From NCBI GenBank assembly GCA_028686985.1, contig JAQUBA010000010.1, forward strand, positions 1 to 39,329: a stretch of DNA of 39,329 bases, given 5' to 3'. The notes beneath the pieces were generated by a model. That model was not told the DNA's origin. It saw nothing but the letters and a program-made list of their open reading frames with translations, and searched no databases. Within the stretch, counting starts at the first letter, position 1. Each line of letters opens with the position of its first letter. Source of the DNA: Candidatus Iainarchaeum sp. (GTDB lineage: Archaea; Micrarchaeota; Micrarchaeia; Anstonellales; Bilamarchaeaceae). The translations under genes and the position numbers were made by a program. Below, in pieces: positions 1 through 8,503 of the stretch.

Positions 1-22
1 CAGACGTGTGCTCTTCCGATCT
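1..22 (+). other. Illumina TruSeq adapter remnant at contig end
   Basis: The first 22 bases end in GTGTGCTCTTCCGATCT, the 3' end of the Illumina TruSeq read-2 adapter, which I recognise from common knowledge. This is not genomic DNA. It supplies the false GTG start and first five residues (MLFRS) of the first ORF in the track, so the gene that follows is truncated at its 5' end. Confidence 0.96.
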
Positions 23-1063
23 CCGCCTGAGGGGCAGCCCTCTGCGTCGCCAGCGTCCGCGCCTGCTTCCGGGCCGGCCGCCGAGCCCAATGTGACCGTG
101 CATGCCGAACCTGAGCCCCCGTCCGTCCTGCCATTCACCCCGGTAAAGCTCGTTTATGCCCTGCCCGCGGACATGGCGGGGGGTGAGGAGCTCACGCTTA
201 CGCTCTGGCTTGAAAAGAGGATGGACTGCGGCGGCCGCGAGGCGCTCGTGGGCGTGCAGAGCTTTGAGATGGGCGGAGATTTCGCATGGTCCAAGGTGGC
301 CGTATACACGGATACGGGCGAAGCCGCAGTGAGCGAGTGGACGCAGGAACCCGGCCTGGCTTTCGACGACCTGGATTCTGTGGCCAGCGATTTTGACTTT
401 TACCTCACGCTGAACGACATCTTCGTGCGCGGAGGGGAGAATTTCATGGCTGACCAGTCCTGGAACTCGACCGCGCCGACCATATTGCGAAACGTAGTGA
501 TGGGTTCCGGCATAAGCAACTATTCGGTTTTCAGGACCGGGAACCATTTCGCTGACAAGGCGCTGCCCTGCACCGAGTTCAGCCTGGTGGAGAGGGGGAC
601 GAGCGTGGACGGGACGTACTCCGTGTGCGTGGCTGACACCGGCGCAGACGTGCCGCTTCCGTTCGTGGTTTCAGTGGATTTCAACGGCGATAACGGGCCG
701 CATTGGTCGCTCAGCTCCTTTTCGCATGAGCCATCCGGCGTCGTATCCGTTACCCAGTGCCTTGAGCCGGTCCGCTGCACGTATGTCCCGGGCCCAAGCT
801 CCGCGCAAACTTCCGCATGTGAAGCTAGGGACGGGGCCATGGAGGCCATCCGCGACGATAGGAACTGCGTATCCAGGTACGAATGCTGGACGCTCTCCGA
901 CTTGACCCTTGACGCCCTTAAGAGCATGCAGAACCCCGCCTGCGCCGACCCCTCGGCCGCGCTCGTCAGCGCAGCAGTGAATTGCATATCGCAGGGCAAG
1001 GAGCCCAGCCTTGAGTACAACGATTCCGGGTGCATAAGCGGAGTAAGCGCCTGCATTGGCTGA
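23..1063 (+). CDS. 5'-truncated Cys-containing secreted protein, unknown function
   Basis: The frame is open from the adapter junction, so the true start and any signal peptide are missing. The visible part opens with a Pro/Ala/Ser/Glu-rich low-complexity linker of about 40 residues, typical of the stretch that follows a lipoprotein signal in this window. A beta-rich domain follows, with NxS/T sequons. The last 100 residues hold many Cys (for example the RYECW and SGCISGVSACIG segments), which suggests a disulfide-stabilised exported domain. I do not recognise the family. It converges on the next gene with a 10-bp gap. Coding is well supported by length and by a codon pattern like the neighbours. 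Confidence 0.75.
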   Translation, partial: PPEGQPSASPASAPASGPAAEPNVTVHAEPEPPSVLPFTPVKLVYALPADMAGGEELTLTLWLEKRMDCGGREALVGVQSFEMGGDFAWSKVAVYTDTGEAAVSEWTQEPGLAFDDLDSVASDFDFYLTLNDIFVRGGENFMADQSWNSTAPTILRNVVMGSGISNYSVFRTGNHFADKALPCTEFSLVERGTSVDGTYSVCVADTGADVPLPFVVSVDFNGDNGPHWSLSSFSHEPSGVVSVTQCLEPVRCTYVPGPSSAQTSACEARDGAMEAIRDDRNCVSRYECWTLSDLTLDALKSMQNPACADPSAALVSAAVNCISQGKEPSLEYNDSGCISGVSACIG

Positions 1064-1073
1064 GGGGCCTGGC

Positions 1074-1739
1074 TCATAGGGCCCCTTCGCCGCGCGCATA
1101 GAGCAGCGCCCATGCGAACACAAGGATTGCGGCAGCCGCAATTCCCGCCTCCAGGAACGGAACCGGCGCCTGTTCCGCGGCCGCAAGCTGCACGTCTCCG
1201 GCCCCTTCCATTGCAACATCATTTTCTGCGCCGTTCCCATCCTCTGCAGGGGCCGCGGCTGCGCGGGGCGCCTGCGCATCCGCGCTTCCAAGAGCGGCAT
1301 CATCCGCGCTTGGCGCAATCCCCAAAGAACCGGTTTCGTCCGTTCCCGAAGCGGCTGCAGTTTCCATCGCCCCGAATCCCTGTGCCGCATATTGCGGCGC
1401 CTGGAGCGCATAAAATAAGTTAAAGATTGCCGCGCCCGCCGCGATTATGCTGAGCCCCAGCACAATCCACACCCTCAGCTCGTGCGGCTGCACGACGCTC
1501 CTCCCTTTTCGGGTGAGCTCGTAATATTTCCACTTCCTGCCCTCGTCCACCTGCACGGCGAGCTCGGAACCCACGAGCACATCCAGGTGCTCCTTCGTAG
1601 TGGATGCGGAGAGCCCAAGCTCGTGAGAAAGCTCGGTGAGGGTTTTCCTCCTTTTCAGGAGGGACTTCAGTATCCTCACCCTCGTCTGGCCGGCGAGCGC
1701 CTCAAAGCTCTTCCTGTCCAGCCGTATGGATTCGTCCAT
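1074..1739 (-). CDS. ArsR-type winged-helix protein with two membrane segments
   Basis: 221 residues. Positions about 8-80 form an ArsR/MarR-like winged helix (LAGQTRVRILKSLLKRRKTL, then a recognition-helix region and a wing with KWKYYELTRKG). A hydrophobic segment lies at about 92-112, then an Ala/Glu/Asp-rich low-complexity linker, and a second hydrophobic segment at about 195-215 ending in RGEGAL. This arrangement suggests a membrane-anchored transcription regulator with a cytoplasmic DNA-binding head, a type common in archaea. A TATA-like ATATAAAT on the minus strand centred near 1766 is about 27 nt from the ATG, so the mRNA is probably leaderless. The ligand is unknown. Confidence 0.8.
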   Translation of the reverse strand: MDESIRLDRKSFEALAGQTRVRILKSLLKRRKTLTELSHELGLSASTTKEHLDVLVGSELAVQVDEGRKWKYYELTRKGRSVVQPHELRVWIVLGLSIIAAGAAIFNLFYALQAPQYAAQGFGAMETAAASGTDETGSLGIAPSADDAALGSADAQAPRAAAAPAEDGNGAENDVAMEGAGDVQLAAAEQAPVPFLEAGIAAAAILVFAWALLYARGEGAL

Positions 1740-1799
1740 GGAAAAATAGGCGCTTCCGGCATTTATATTCCTTTCCGGTTTCCTTCGGGAGCCGCCGAA

Positions 1800-2999
1800 T
1801 CAGCACACCTTCCCGTACTCCTCCAGGAAAATGAGCGCCTCCAGGTTGTCATATGCGTATGCGTCCCCTCCCTGGGATATGGAGCCATACAGCGGGGATG
1901 TGGCGTCGCCCACGAAATAGTCCAGCACCCTGTCCCTCATCTTCGCCGCGAACTCGCACCTGTTGAGCTTCACCGCAAGGAGCCCCATCGTCGCGTAGGT
2001 GCCCGGGTCCTCCTGCCTGTTGCCTATCCCGTTCAGGGGTATCGTGTATCCGTTGCTTATGATGTGCAGCTGGTTGTATTCATTTGATATCTTCGTGAAG
2101 GTTATCACCGCCGGCTCCAGCGCGTTCATGTCCGCGAACGCAATCGCAGACTGCAGGGAATCCACGGTCCTTGCCATGGAATTCCCCGAGCCGTAGTCGC
2201 AGGACGGGTTCGCCACGTTGAACTCCGGCCAGAAGAAGCCGCTTTCGGTGCAGCCGAGGGTGCGCGACCTTGTGGCGGTGGCCACGGCGTTCCAGCCCTG
2301 GCCCTCCAGTTTGAGCCTCTCCAGCACGGACCAGTCCGCGTCCGCGCTCCTCATCCTGGTCGCCGGCGAGCTGCCGCTTCCGGACCAGTAGGATTCCTTC
2401 ACCAGTATGTTCCCGAACACGCTGTGCGAAAGCATGGACCTGCCCAGCCCCTGCGCGGCATCCGAATACTCCGTGCCGCCCCACCTATCGTGCGCGGCGA
2501 AAAGCGCCTTCGCAATCCGGAGGTTGTCCCCGGTCGCCGAGTAATAAAGGTTGTTTTTCTGTTCGGGGGCCTTCTGCGAGTCCAGGGCCGCATATGCGAG
2601 CCCGCAATCCCCATCAACGAATTTCCCGCTGAAGAACGCGTACTCCTTCTGGAAAAGCCCCTCGTCCCACGTGTCCAGGGCGTAATCCATGACCATCCAT
2701 ACCGATTGCGAGGAATATGAAGTGGAATTATACGAATACCTCACCGCGCCTTCCGAATCCATCAGCCTGTTCATCACGAACCAGCGGACGAGTTCCTGCT
2801 TGTTCGCGGTTTGCGGGGGCGGTTCCTGCGCCGGTACCTCCGGAGCCACGGTCGCTGGCGGCTGCTCCGCGGGACTGCCTTCTGTTGCCGGATGCGGGGT
2901 ACCGGGCCCGGTGGCGCCCGTCCCGGTTTCCGGAAGCGAAGGGAGCGTGCATCCAAAAAGCAAAATCCCGAACAGGAGGAGCGCCATCATCTTTTTCAT
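1800..2999 (-). CDS. lipoprotein with helical, glycosidase-like toroid fold (unknown function)
   Basis: 399 residues. The N-terminus is a lipoprotein signal (MALLLFGILLFGC, lipobox Cys at about 17) followed by a Pro/Thr/Gly-rich linker to about 68. The rest is alpha-helical with repeated Trp/Tyr/Asp-rich segments (SVWMVMDYALDTW, YAYDNLEALIFLEEYG), a pattern resembling (alpha/alpha)6-toroid carbohydrate-active enzymes; this assignment is inference and I see no catalytic motif I can name. It is likely anchored on the outer face of the membrane. A minus-strand TATA-like TTTTTATT near 3025 is about 26 nt from the ATG and lies directly beyond the tRNA-Arg 3' end. Confidence 0.75.
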   Translation of the reverse strand: MKKMMALLLFGILLFGCTLPSLPETGTGATGPGTPHPATEGSPAEQPPATVAPEVPAQEPPPQTANKQELVRWFVMNRLMDSEGAVRYSYNSTSYSSQSVWMVMDYALDTWDEGLFQKEYAFFSGKFVDGDCGLAYAALDSQKAPEQKNNLYYSATGDNLRIAKALFAAHDRWGGTEYSDAAQGLGRSMLSHSVFGNILVKESYWSGSGSSPATRMRSADADWSVLERLKLEGQGWNAVATATRSRTLGCTESGFFWPEFNVANPSCDYGSGNSMARTVDSLQSAIAFADMNALEPAVITFTKISNEYNQLHIISNGYTIPLNGIGNRQEDPGTYATMGLLAVKLNRCEFAAKMRDRVLDYFVGDATSPLYGSISQGGDAYAYDNLEALIFLEEYGKVC

Positions 3000-3030
3000 G
3001 CATGGATAACATTGAAAAGAAATAAAAACT

Positions 3031-3104
3031 CGCCCTCACGGGGATTTGAACCCCGGTTCCGAGCTCCGGAGGCTCGCGTCCTATCCAGGCTAGACTATGA
3101 GGGC
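3031..3104 (-). tRNA. tRNA-Arg (anticodon CCG)
   Basis: Folded by eye on the minus strand. The acceptor stem GCCCTCA pairs with TGAGGGC, the D stem is GTCT/GGAC, the anticodon stem CGAGC/GCTCG closes the loop CTCCGGA with anticodon CCG, and the T arm is CGGGG-TTCAAAT-CCCCG. The discriminator base is G and no CCA is encoded, as is usual in archaea. It reads CGG codons. There is no intron. An AT-rich TATA-like element near 3131 lies about 26 nt upstream and is apparently shared with the divergent gene. Confidence 0.97.
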
Positions 3105-3126
3105 TGGTTATCTACTATTCTCACAT

Positions 3127-3135
3127 ATTTTTAAT
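3127..3135. promoter_or_regulatory. TATA-like element between tRNA-Arg and divergent gene
   Basis: ATTTTTAAT is centred near 3131, about 27 nt from the tRNA 5' end on the minus strand and about 29 nt from the ATG at 3160 on the plus strand. One element appears to serve both directions, as in other divergent pairs of this window. Confidence 0.5.
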
Positions 3136-3159
3136 CATTATTACACATATATCCTGGTT

Positions 3160-3873
3160 ATGCAGAGGGACAGGCCGTTTTTTGTTCCCAAGCCGGGGCA
3201 TAAGCCAACTGATGGAGAAAAGAATAAAAAGGGCAAAGCACCCGGTTCCAGATTGAATTGGAAATACCTGCGCGGCATGGACCCCCTCCCCGAACCGCGG
3301 GCGCAGGAAGTGAAGCCCCGGCCCCAGCCGCAAACCAAGCCAGAGCCACTGGGGAAAAAGGCATTGGAGGACGCGGTCGCAAAACTCATGGGTACCGGAA
3401 GATTGAAGCAGCATGAGGAGCACTATGCGCAAATGATTGTCGTCGGTTTGGCCGAAAGCATGGGCAGGATATTCGGGGCTCCCGACCTTGCCCGCCCCCA
3501 TCTGGAAGAAACGCTCGGCTTGGTTGTTGACATATCCCTGCATTACAAGGACCCCCTGCGGGTGCTCACCAAGTTTACCGACACATATAGCACAATCGCG
3601 CTGTTGGGCGAAATTAACCGGACGGGCAGGAAACTTCCCGTGCGCCTTGGCGCGGAGAAGGACGCGGAAAAAATATTGTGGGCGTTTTCCCAATACACGC
3701 GGCGGATGAACCTGGCCGTTATCCTGGATTTGGTGAAAAGGGAAACAAAGGACGGGATAAGCGCGTACGAAATGAAATTCGTTTGCCCGGAGATGCTGCG
3801 GAGAATCTCAGGTGAGGCGCAGGGCGAAACATACTGGGGAAAGGTCCCGGATTCGCCATATTTCCACGAATGA
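3160..3873 (+). CDS. conserved-looking hypothetical protein, unknown function
   Basis: 237 residues from the ATG at 3160. I chose this start over the track's 3097 because the TATA-like element lies 29 nt upstream and the longer form would run through the tRNA 5' end. Residues 1-65 are basic and Pro-rich, probably disordered. Residues about 70-237 are a compact, mostly helical soluble domain (MIVVGLAESMGRIFG, LWAFSQYTRRMNLAVIL). There is no signal peptide, membrane segment or recognised catalytic motif. The family is not recognised. Confidence 0.75.
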   Translation: MQRDRPFFVPKPGHKPTDGEKNKKGKAPGSRLNWKYLRGMDPLPEPRAQEVKPRPQPQTKPEPLGKKALEDAVAKLMGTGRLKQHEEHYAQMIVVGLAESMGRIFGAPDLARPHLEETLGLVVDISLHYKDPLRVLTKFTDTYSTIALLGEINRTGRKLPVRLGAEKDAEKILWAFSQYTRRMNLAVILDLVKRETKDGISAYEMKFVCPEMLRRISGEAQGETYWGKVPDSPYFHE

Positions 3874-3888
3874 CGCGGATACAGCGTG

Positions 3889-4155
3889 CTATTTTGTCTT
3901 TGCCTTCCCGGAAATGCAGAAGTATCCGCCACCCAGCTTCTTCGTCTTGTAAACGGGGCATTGCATGCATATGCAGCCGTACCTCTCCAGAGTGCAGTTC
4001 GCCTTCCCTTCAAAGCAGAAGAAGGACTGTTTTGCGTTCCTCACGCATTCGCCATAGATGGGGCAGTTCTTGCACACGCAGCTGCTTTTCAGGTTCCCTA
4101 TCGTGTCCTTTGGAGGCCTAAGTATAATCGAACCTGCCTTACAATTGAAGTGCAA
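3889..4155 (-). CDS. DUF2769-type Cys-rich small protein
   Basis: The Cys pattern CVCKNCPIYGEC...FFCFEGKANC...GCICMQCPVY...YFC matches DUF2769, a small Cys-rich archaeal family that presumably binds metal; no biochemical role is known to me. The start is uncertain. The track start is TTG, but a strong TTTAAA on the minus strand is centred near 4160, which would put a leaderless start near 4134. The only in-frame candidates there are non-standard (ATT at 4128, ATA at 4125). The 3' end converges with the upstream plus-strand gene with a 15-bp gap. Confidence 0.75.
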   Translation of the reverse strand: MHFNCKAGSIILRPPKDTIGNLKSSCVCKNCPIYGECVRNAKQSFFCFEGKANCTLERYGCICMQCPVYKTKKLGGGYFCISGKAKTK

Positions 4156-4250
4156 TGTTTAAATAGAATTAGGGTGCCCTCCCGGGCCGGCAAATGATGA
4201 AATAAAATAAAAAATTAAACGGGATTTCTTTCTCTTTAGTTGCCTAAAGA

Positions 4251-4394
4251 TCAGAATTTCCTGTGCTTCTTGAAGCAGTCCCTGCAATAGATGGGCCTGC
4301 CCTCGGTCGGCTTAAACGGAACCTTGCACGGCTGGCCGCAATCGGAACAAACCGCGTCAAAGAATTCCCTGTCTCCTCTATCTCTGTTATCCAT
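4251..4394 (-). CDS. CxxC-x17-CxxC zinc-ribbon small protein
   Basis: 47 residues, too short for the ORF track. It reads MDNRDRGDREFFDAV, then CSDC, exactly 17 residues including KVPFKPTEGRPIY, then CRDC and a basic tail. This is the CxxC-x17-CxxC zinc-ribbon family found in archaea and candidate-phyla bacteria; its function is unknown, and a nucleic-acid or ribosome-associated role is only a guess. The nearest minus-strand TATA (TTTAAA, centre near 4483) predicts a leader of roughly 60 nt. That leader ends in GAGTGA just before the ATG and contains a four-codon ATG...TGA mini-ORF. Bases 4395-4537 otherwise hold no gene. Confidence 0.85.
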   Translation of the reverse strand: MDNRDRGDREFFDAVCSDCGQPCKVPFKPTEGRPIYCRDCFKKHRKF

Positions 4395-4537
4395 TTTTTC
4401 ACTCTTTTTTCATTTTCTTCCCGCGGAGGGTGACATCACTGCCTCTCCCCGAAGGATGTTGTTATTACGCCCCGGTGGTATTTAAACCTATGCCCGGGGC
4501 TGTTCCGGAGGAAAAACAAAAATAAGGGGATACGGCA

Positions 4538-5377
4538 TCACTGCCTTATCTCAAAGACGGCGCTGGAATAGACGGTGAGCGTAAGCTGCCCGGGCGAGAA
4601 GCTGGTCCCGCCATCGTACGACGCCTCCGCCGCACCCACCATGTTCCTCACGGACGTCTGCGGATAGTAATAGCTGTTTATGCTGGCGGAGGTGACCTTT
4701 CCCACCTGCACGCCCAACCCCGCCGCAATCCTTCCCGCCTTCGCCTTCGCATCGGCCATCGCTTCTGAGGCCAGCTCGTCCTCTATTGATTTCTGCGTCG
4801 CATCCTTCAGCGTGAATGTCACGGAATCCACCCTGTTGGAGCCTGCCCTCACGGACGCATCCACGAGCGTGCCCGCGGAATCCAGGCCCGTGCTCTCCAC
4901 CGTGAGCATGTGCGTGGTCTTGTACCCCACGATCTCCTGCACCCACTGCGCCTCCCAGTCCGCGCATTCCGGGTCCGCGACCGGGCAGACCTTCCTGCTC
5001 GTGGTCACCGGGCTGACATCATATACCGAGGTCTGGATGTTGCTCTCCAGGACGCCGTTGGATATGAGCGCCGCCTTGACCGCGTTTATTCCCGCCGCGT
5101 TGGAGGACTGCGATTCGGACGCAGTCACTTCCTGCGTCTCAACGCCCAGGGAAATCCGCAGCAGGTCCGGCGACACCTTCCTCATCGCCATCCCGTTCGC
5201 GTAAAGCAGGTCCTGCTGCGTGCTTGTCAGCACGTTGCCCGAGACCTGCACCGGCTTCGGATTCACGAGCGAGAAGACCAGCGCCCCCACGAGGATTACC
5301 CCCAGGAAAAAGAGCGTCAGCTTCATTCCATCATCACAAAGCATTCCATGGCATCCTTCCTTGGCCATACCCATCAC
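4538..5377 (-). CDS. SIMPL-domain (DUF541, YggE-like) membrane-anchored protein
   Basis: 279 residues from a GTG (ATG alternative at 5374). A hydrophobic anchor lies at about 18-40 (LTLFFLGVILVGALVFSLV). The SIMPL/DUF541 domain starts near 58 (ANGMAMRKVSPDLLRISLGVE), with the family's paired beta strands and the helix with SIEDELASEAMADAKAKAGRIAAGLGVQVGKV. Two Cys sit in an insertion (KVCPVADPEC). The family occurs in bacterial and archaeal envelopes and is linked to stress resistance, but its mechanism is unclear. A TATATAAAT near 5404 gives about 27 nt to the GTG. The domain would lie outside the membrane. Confidence 0.88.
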   Translation of the reverse strand: MMGMAKEGCHGMLCDDGMKLTLFFLGVILVGALVFSLVNPKPVQVSGNVLTSTQQDLLYANGMAMRKVSPDLLRISLGVETQEVTASESQSSNAAGINAVKAALISNGVLESNIQTSVYDVSPVTTSRKVCPVADPECADWEAQWVQEIVGYKTTHMLTVESTGLDSAGTLVDASVRAGSNRVDSVTFTLKDATQKSIEDELASEAMADAKAKAGRIAAGLGVQVGKVTSASINSYYYPQTSVRNMVGAAEASYDGGTSFSPGQLTLTVYSSAVFEIRQ

Positions 5378-5428
5378 CGGGCATATGCTCGCCCCGCACT
5401 TATATAAATCCTGCCCTTTATTTTCGGC

Positions 5429-5929
5429 TCATTCCGGCCATGGATACTCTGCTGAATTGACATACACGAAATAGTATCTTCCTTCACACTCAAAACTAGC
5501 CGCATGCTTCCCGAATTTCTCATTGGAGATCATGTTGTTGTGTTGGTCATAAATCCTGTATGTTATGCCGTCGCTCGCCTTTATCTCCAGGAATTCCACC
5601 CTTCCGGCGGTCTCCTTTTTCTGTTGGCATCCGGCAATTCCCTTCGCGAGTTCCTGCAGGTTCAGGCCCCCGCCGAGGCGCCTCGCATGGAGGAGAAGGC
5701 TCTGGGCGTCGTCAATGGTTGTAGTGGGCCACCGGCCCCGGCTTGGCGCGGGCGCGTCTGGCAGGGGGGTGATGTCCAGCAATGCGGGAGCTGCAGGCGC
5801 GGCGTGCAACGGCGGCGTGCCCCTCAATGGATTCGGGGCAGCCCTCATGGATGGCAATCGCGGCGTTTGAATCTTGGGATGCGGGGGCGGCACCGGCGGG
5901 AGGCCCTTTCTGGTGGGTTTGTCGGACAT
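5429..5929 (-). CDS. Pro-rich hypothetical protein with a C-terminal beta domain
   Basis: 166 residues from the ATG at 5929. The track's longer form is rejected because the TTTTTAAA box centred near 5957 lies inside the extension and 28 nt from this ATG. Residues 1-60 are Pro/Ala-rich. A helix follows near 70-95, then a small beta domain (RVEFLEIKASDGITYRIYD, RYYFVYVNSAEY). There is no signal peptide or membrane segment. The function is not recognised. Confidence 0.7.
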   Translation of the reverse strand: MSDKPTRKGLPPVPPPHPKIQTPRLPSMRAAPNPLRGTPPLHAAPAAPALLDITPLPDAPAPSRGRWPTTTIDDAQSLLLHARRLGGGLNLQELAKGIAGCQQKKETAGRVEFLEIKASDGITYRIYDQHNNMISNEKFGKHAASFECEGRYYFVYVNSAEYPWPE

Positions 5930-5995
5930 GCCTATTATGTTGCAGAAAAGTGTTTTTAAACTACACCCATAACCAAGTCTGTCCCCCATTAAATC

Positions 5996-7123
5996 TCAGC
6001 GCGTGAATTCCCTTATGGTCCGCTGCAGCTCATCCGTCGTCCTTCCGTAAGACTCGTAGCTTTTCCATCCCCCTTCCGAGAACTGGTAAAGGTCGTCATC
6101 CGCTATTATGAGGACTATGTCGCCGATGTCCGTGCCGCAAAATTCGTCCCCGTCCCCGCACAGGTTATATTGCGAGCCGATGCTCCCGAGATATTGCCCG
6201 GTCTGCGGCTCAAACGTCTTCGCGCCATCCAGCGCCCGCAGCCCTTCCGCGCCGCCCACCTCGTCCCCGACCGCGACCACGCAGTGGCCCTGGAACTGCG
6301 AGCCCTGGAACCCGGTCACGAAACAAATCACATACGGCGTAAGGTCCTGGATGTTGCCCAGGGATTTCCCTTCCCCCGCGACATACCACATTGTACTTCC
6401 GTCGTCATAAATCACATACGTGCCTGGTTTGGATTCCCACGCCTGGACCTCCATGTCCCTGCCCGTTTGCCGGAAGGTGTTTATGAGCGCCTTCAGGAGG
6501 AGCGAATAATCCTCGCAGTCCCCTCCCCTCTTCCTGGCCATCTCGGATATGGAATAGAGCCTGTCCGGCATTTCGTCCCTATACTCAAACGGGATTTCCC
6601 TCTCCATTATGAAGACTGCGCACCCGAGATTCAGCACCCCGCCGCTCTCGCAGCTGGACCTCACGTCCACGTATATGCGGTTCATGGACACGGGCAGCGC
6701 CGCATTGCCCTTGAACCACTGGATTGAGGAGTCTATGGACTCGCTCAGCTCGCTGATTTCCTCGCCGAGCTGCTCAAACTCTGCCACCGTGCTCTCAAGC
6801 TCGGACTGCGTCGCCTCAAGCTCGCCCTGCGTGAGGTCAAGCGTTGCCATGGTCCTCGCCAGCTCGTGCTGCGTGAAGTTCAGCATGTTCTTCGTCTCGC
6901 TCAGCTCTTCCCGCGTGATTAGCAGGTTGATCCTCGTTTCCTGGAGCTCGCCCTCAAGCCAGTCCACCTGCCGGTTTGCCATCTGCAAATCCACCTTGGT
7001 TTGCCCAAGCTCGCTTTGCGTGGATGAGAGCTGTGATTCCAGCCCCTGGTTCATGTTGAACAGGACTACCGTCGCAACCATGAACACGAAGCAGCCGAAG
7101 GCCCATGCGTATTTGGATTGCAT
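5996..7123 (-). CDS. membrane-anchored coiled-coil protein with transglutaminase-like domain
   Basis: 375 residues from the ATG at 7123, supported by TTTTTAAT on the minus strand about 27 nt upstream. Order: one N-terminal membrane segment (about 6-24), a long heptad-like coiled coil to about 130 (repeats of the form TQSELGQTK, TQGELEATQSELEST), then a transglutaminase-like cysteine peptidase fold. The likely nucleophile is Cys in RGGDCEDYSLLLKALI, His in GHCVVAVG and Asp in RALDGAKTFEP, in the normal order for the superfamily. It probably acts outside the cell as a protease or cross-linking enzyme on surface proteins; the substrate is unknown. The coiled coil could be a stalk or an oligomerisation domain. 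Confidence 0.8.
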   Translation of the reverse strand: MQSKYAWAFGCFVFMVATVVLFNMNQGLESQLSSTQSELGQTKVDLQMANRQVDWLEGELQETRINLLITREELSETKNMLNFTQHELARTMATLDLTQGELEATQSELESTVAEFEQLGEEISELSESIDSSIQWFKGNAALPVSMNRIYVDVRSSCESGGVLNLGCAVFIMEREIPFEYRDEMPDRLYSISEMARKRGGDCEDYSLLLKALINTFRQTGRDMEVQAWESKPGTYVIYDDGSTMWYVAGEGKSLGNIQDLTPYVICFVTGFQGSQFQGHCVVAVGDEVGGAEGLRALDGAKTFEPQTGQYLGSIGSQYNLCGDGDEFCGTDIGDIVLIIADDDLYQFSEGGWKSYESYGRTTDELQRTIREFTR

Positions 7124-7238
7124 CCGCGAACCCTTCTCCTGCAAGGATTAAAAAGAATGTGAAAGCCGCGCATGCCCGCATGAACCGTTCCGGCCCGCTT
7201 CCGCACCATTAATAATTTTTGCAGGGCATCAATCCACC

Positions 7239-7751
7239 ATGCCAGTGAAAAAATTCATAGACAGCAAGGTCGCCTTCATCTCAAGGCAGATTGACGTGGC
7301 GGCCAGCAAAATCCGGATAAACCCTGGAAGTTCCGCCTGCAGGGCGGGGGGGAAGGCCTCCGCAGCCATAACGCTTGAGCTGAAGAAGCCCGTCCGCGCC
7401 CGCTCGCTCTCCGCCCGCATCTATTGCGTTGAGGAGAAGAAGGTGGAGAGCACGAGGGAGATGGTGAGGGACGATTATAGGATGGACAAGGAGCTGGGCG
7501 TGCAGCGCTCCACCCACCTGCGCACCACCACTTCCGTGATGGAGACGGTCGCGTACGCGGAAACGAAGCAGGTCTCAGGGGAAAAGGAATACTGGAGCGG
7601 AAAATACGAGGTGGAATTCTCCATTCCGGATTCCGCACCCCGCAGCCAGCAGTGGAGCGGCGGCCGCAGGGTCACGTGGAGGATGGAGGCCAAGCTGGAC
7701 ATACCCATGTCCATGGACGTTTCCTCGTCCGTGGAGATTGAGGTCTGCTGA
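7239..7751 (+). CDS. arrestin-like (Spo0M/Vps26-type) beta-sandwich protein
   Basis: 170 residues, nearly all beta strands. The features fit an arrestin-like fold: an N-terminal strand with INPGSSACRAGGKASAAITLEL, a strand with RARSLSARIYCVEEKK, and the closing strands YEVEFSIPDSAP and RVTWRMEAKLDIP followed by VEIEV. Such proteins are cytoplasmic scaffolds in bacteria and archaea; the partner here is unknown. A TAATAATTTTT element is about 26 nt upstream of the ATG, suggesting a leaderless mRNA. No catalytic residues are expected. Confidence 0.7.
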   Translation: MPVKKFIDSKVAFISRQIDVAASKIRINPGSSACRAGGKASAAITLELKKPVRARSLSARIYCVEEKKVESTREMVRDDYRMDKELGVQRSTHLRTTTSVMETVAYAETKQVSGEKEYWSGKYEVEFSIPDSAPRSQQWSGGRRVTWRMEAKLDIPMSMDVSSSVEIEVC

Positions 7752-7799
7752 ATTTGAGTGGCAAAAAGGTTTAAATAGTGTGTTATATAGTATGTAATT

Positions 7800-8492
7800 A
7801 TGGAAGCGCCTGGAGCCGTGCATGCCCGAACCCCTGCCACCGCCAGGCCGGCTTTCCGGCACCGTGAAACCCAAATCAGCTCTTTCTCTTATGACAGGCG
7901 CGTCGCCGCAGCCTCGTTCGCTGCGCGCATCTTCGGGGCAGTGCCGTGCGAATTCCTGCCTCGCGTAGAAGTTCTCTATTCTCTGCCCAGGGGGGCCCCT
8001 CTCTCCGATGAATTAAAAAATGAAAAAAATCCGGAGGAGGCGTTCAGGAGGAACGGCCCGGTCTCGTGGCAGCACAAGGGCGTGGTATATTTCAACGGAT
8101 GGAAGATGTCCCCGGATGAAAAGAAGAGGGCATCCGCCCTCGTGCATGAGATGGCGCACATCCTGGTTGCGGTCCACGCAGGCAGGAACTGGCAAGTGGT
8201 CCGCGACACGCAGGCATTCATGTGCGCCACGGAAGGGATGGCGACCTTCGCGGAAATTGAAAGCTGCCGCGCTTCGGGAATTGAATGGAAAGGTTTCCCC
8301 GAAGGAACGGGGGAGGAATACATCCTCGGATTCGCATTCTTCAATTCAATATGCAAGGCCGTTGGGGGCGCCGGGGCCGCATTCCACCTCATCACATCCA
8401 ATCTTCCGAAGGATATGGGCGAGATAAGGAATCCGCAGCTCTACCTCGGGCGCGTTGATTCGGAACACGAATCTGCAGATGCAGTCGCCTGA
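7800..8492 (+). CDS. HExxH zinc metalloprotease-like protein
   Basis: 230 residues. The zinc site LVHEMAHIL lies at about 117-125, and a downstream EGMATFAE at about 145-152 fits the third ligand of a gluzincin-type protease. There is no signal peptide or membrane segment, so it may act inside the cell. TTTAAATA at 7770-7777 is about 27 nt from the ATG, indicating a leaderless start. It follows the arrestin-like gene by 48 bp but has its own promoter. The substrate is unknown. Calling it a peptidase rests on the motif alone. Confidence 0.75.
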   Translation: MEAPGAVHARTPATARPAFRHRETQISSFSYDRRVAAASFAARIFGAVPCEFLPRVEVLYSLPRGAPLSDELKNEKNPEEAFRRNGPVSWQHKGVVYFNGWKMSPDEKKRASALVHEMAHILVAVHAGRNWQVVRDTQAFMCATEGMATFAEIESCRASGIEWKGFPEGTGEEYILGFAFFNSICKAVGGAGAAFHLITSNLPKDMGEIRNPQLYLGRVDSEHESADAVA

Positions 8493-8503
8493 TTCTTCAC
8501 AAA

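Noticed and set aside
4188-4215. ATGATGA as a C box of a second C/D sRNA
   Set aside because: No CTGA follows at 12 nt or nearby, and the downstream sequence is only A/T-rich.
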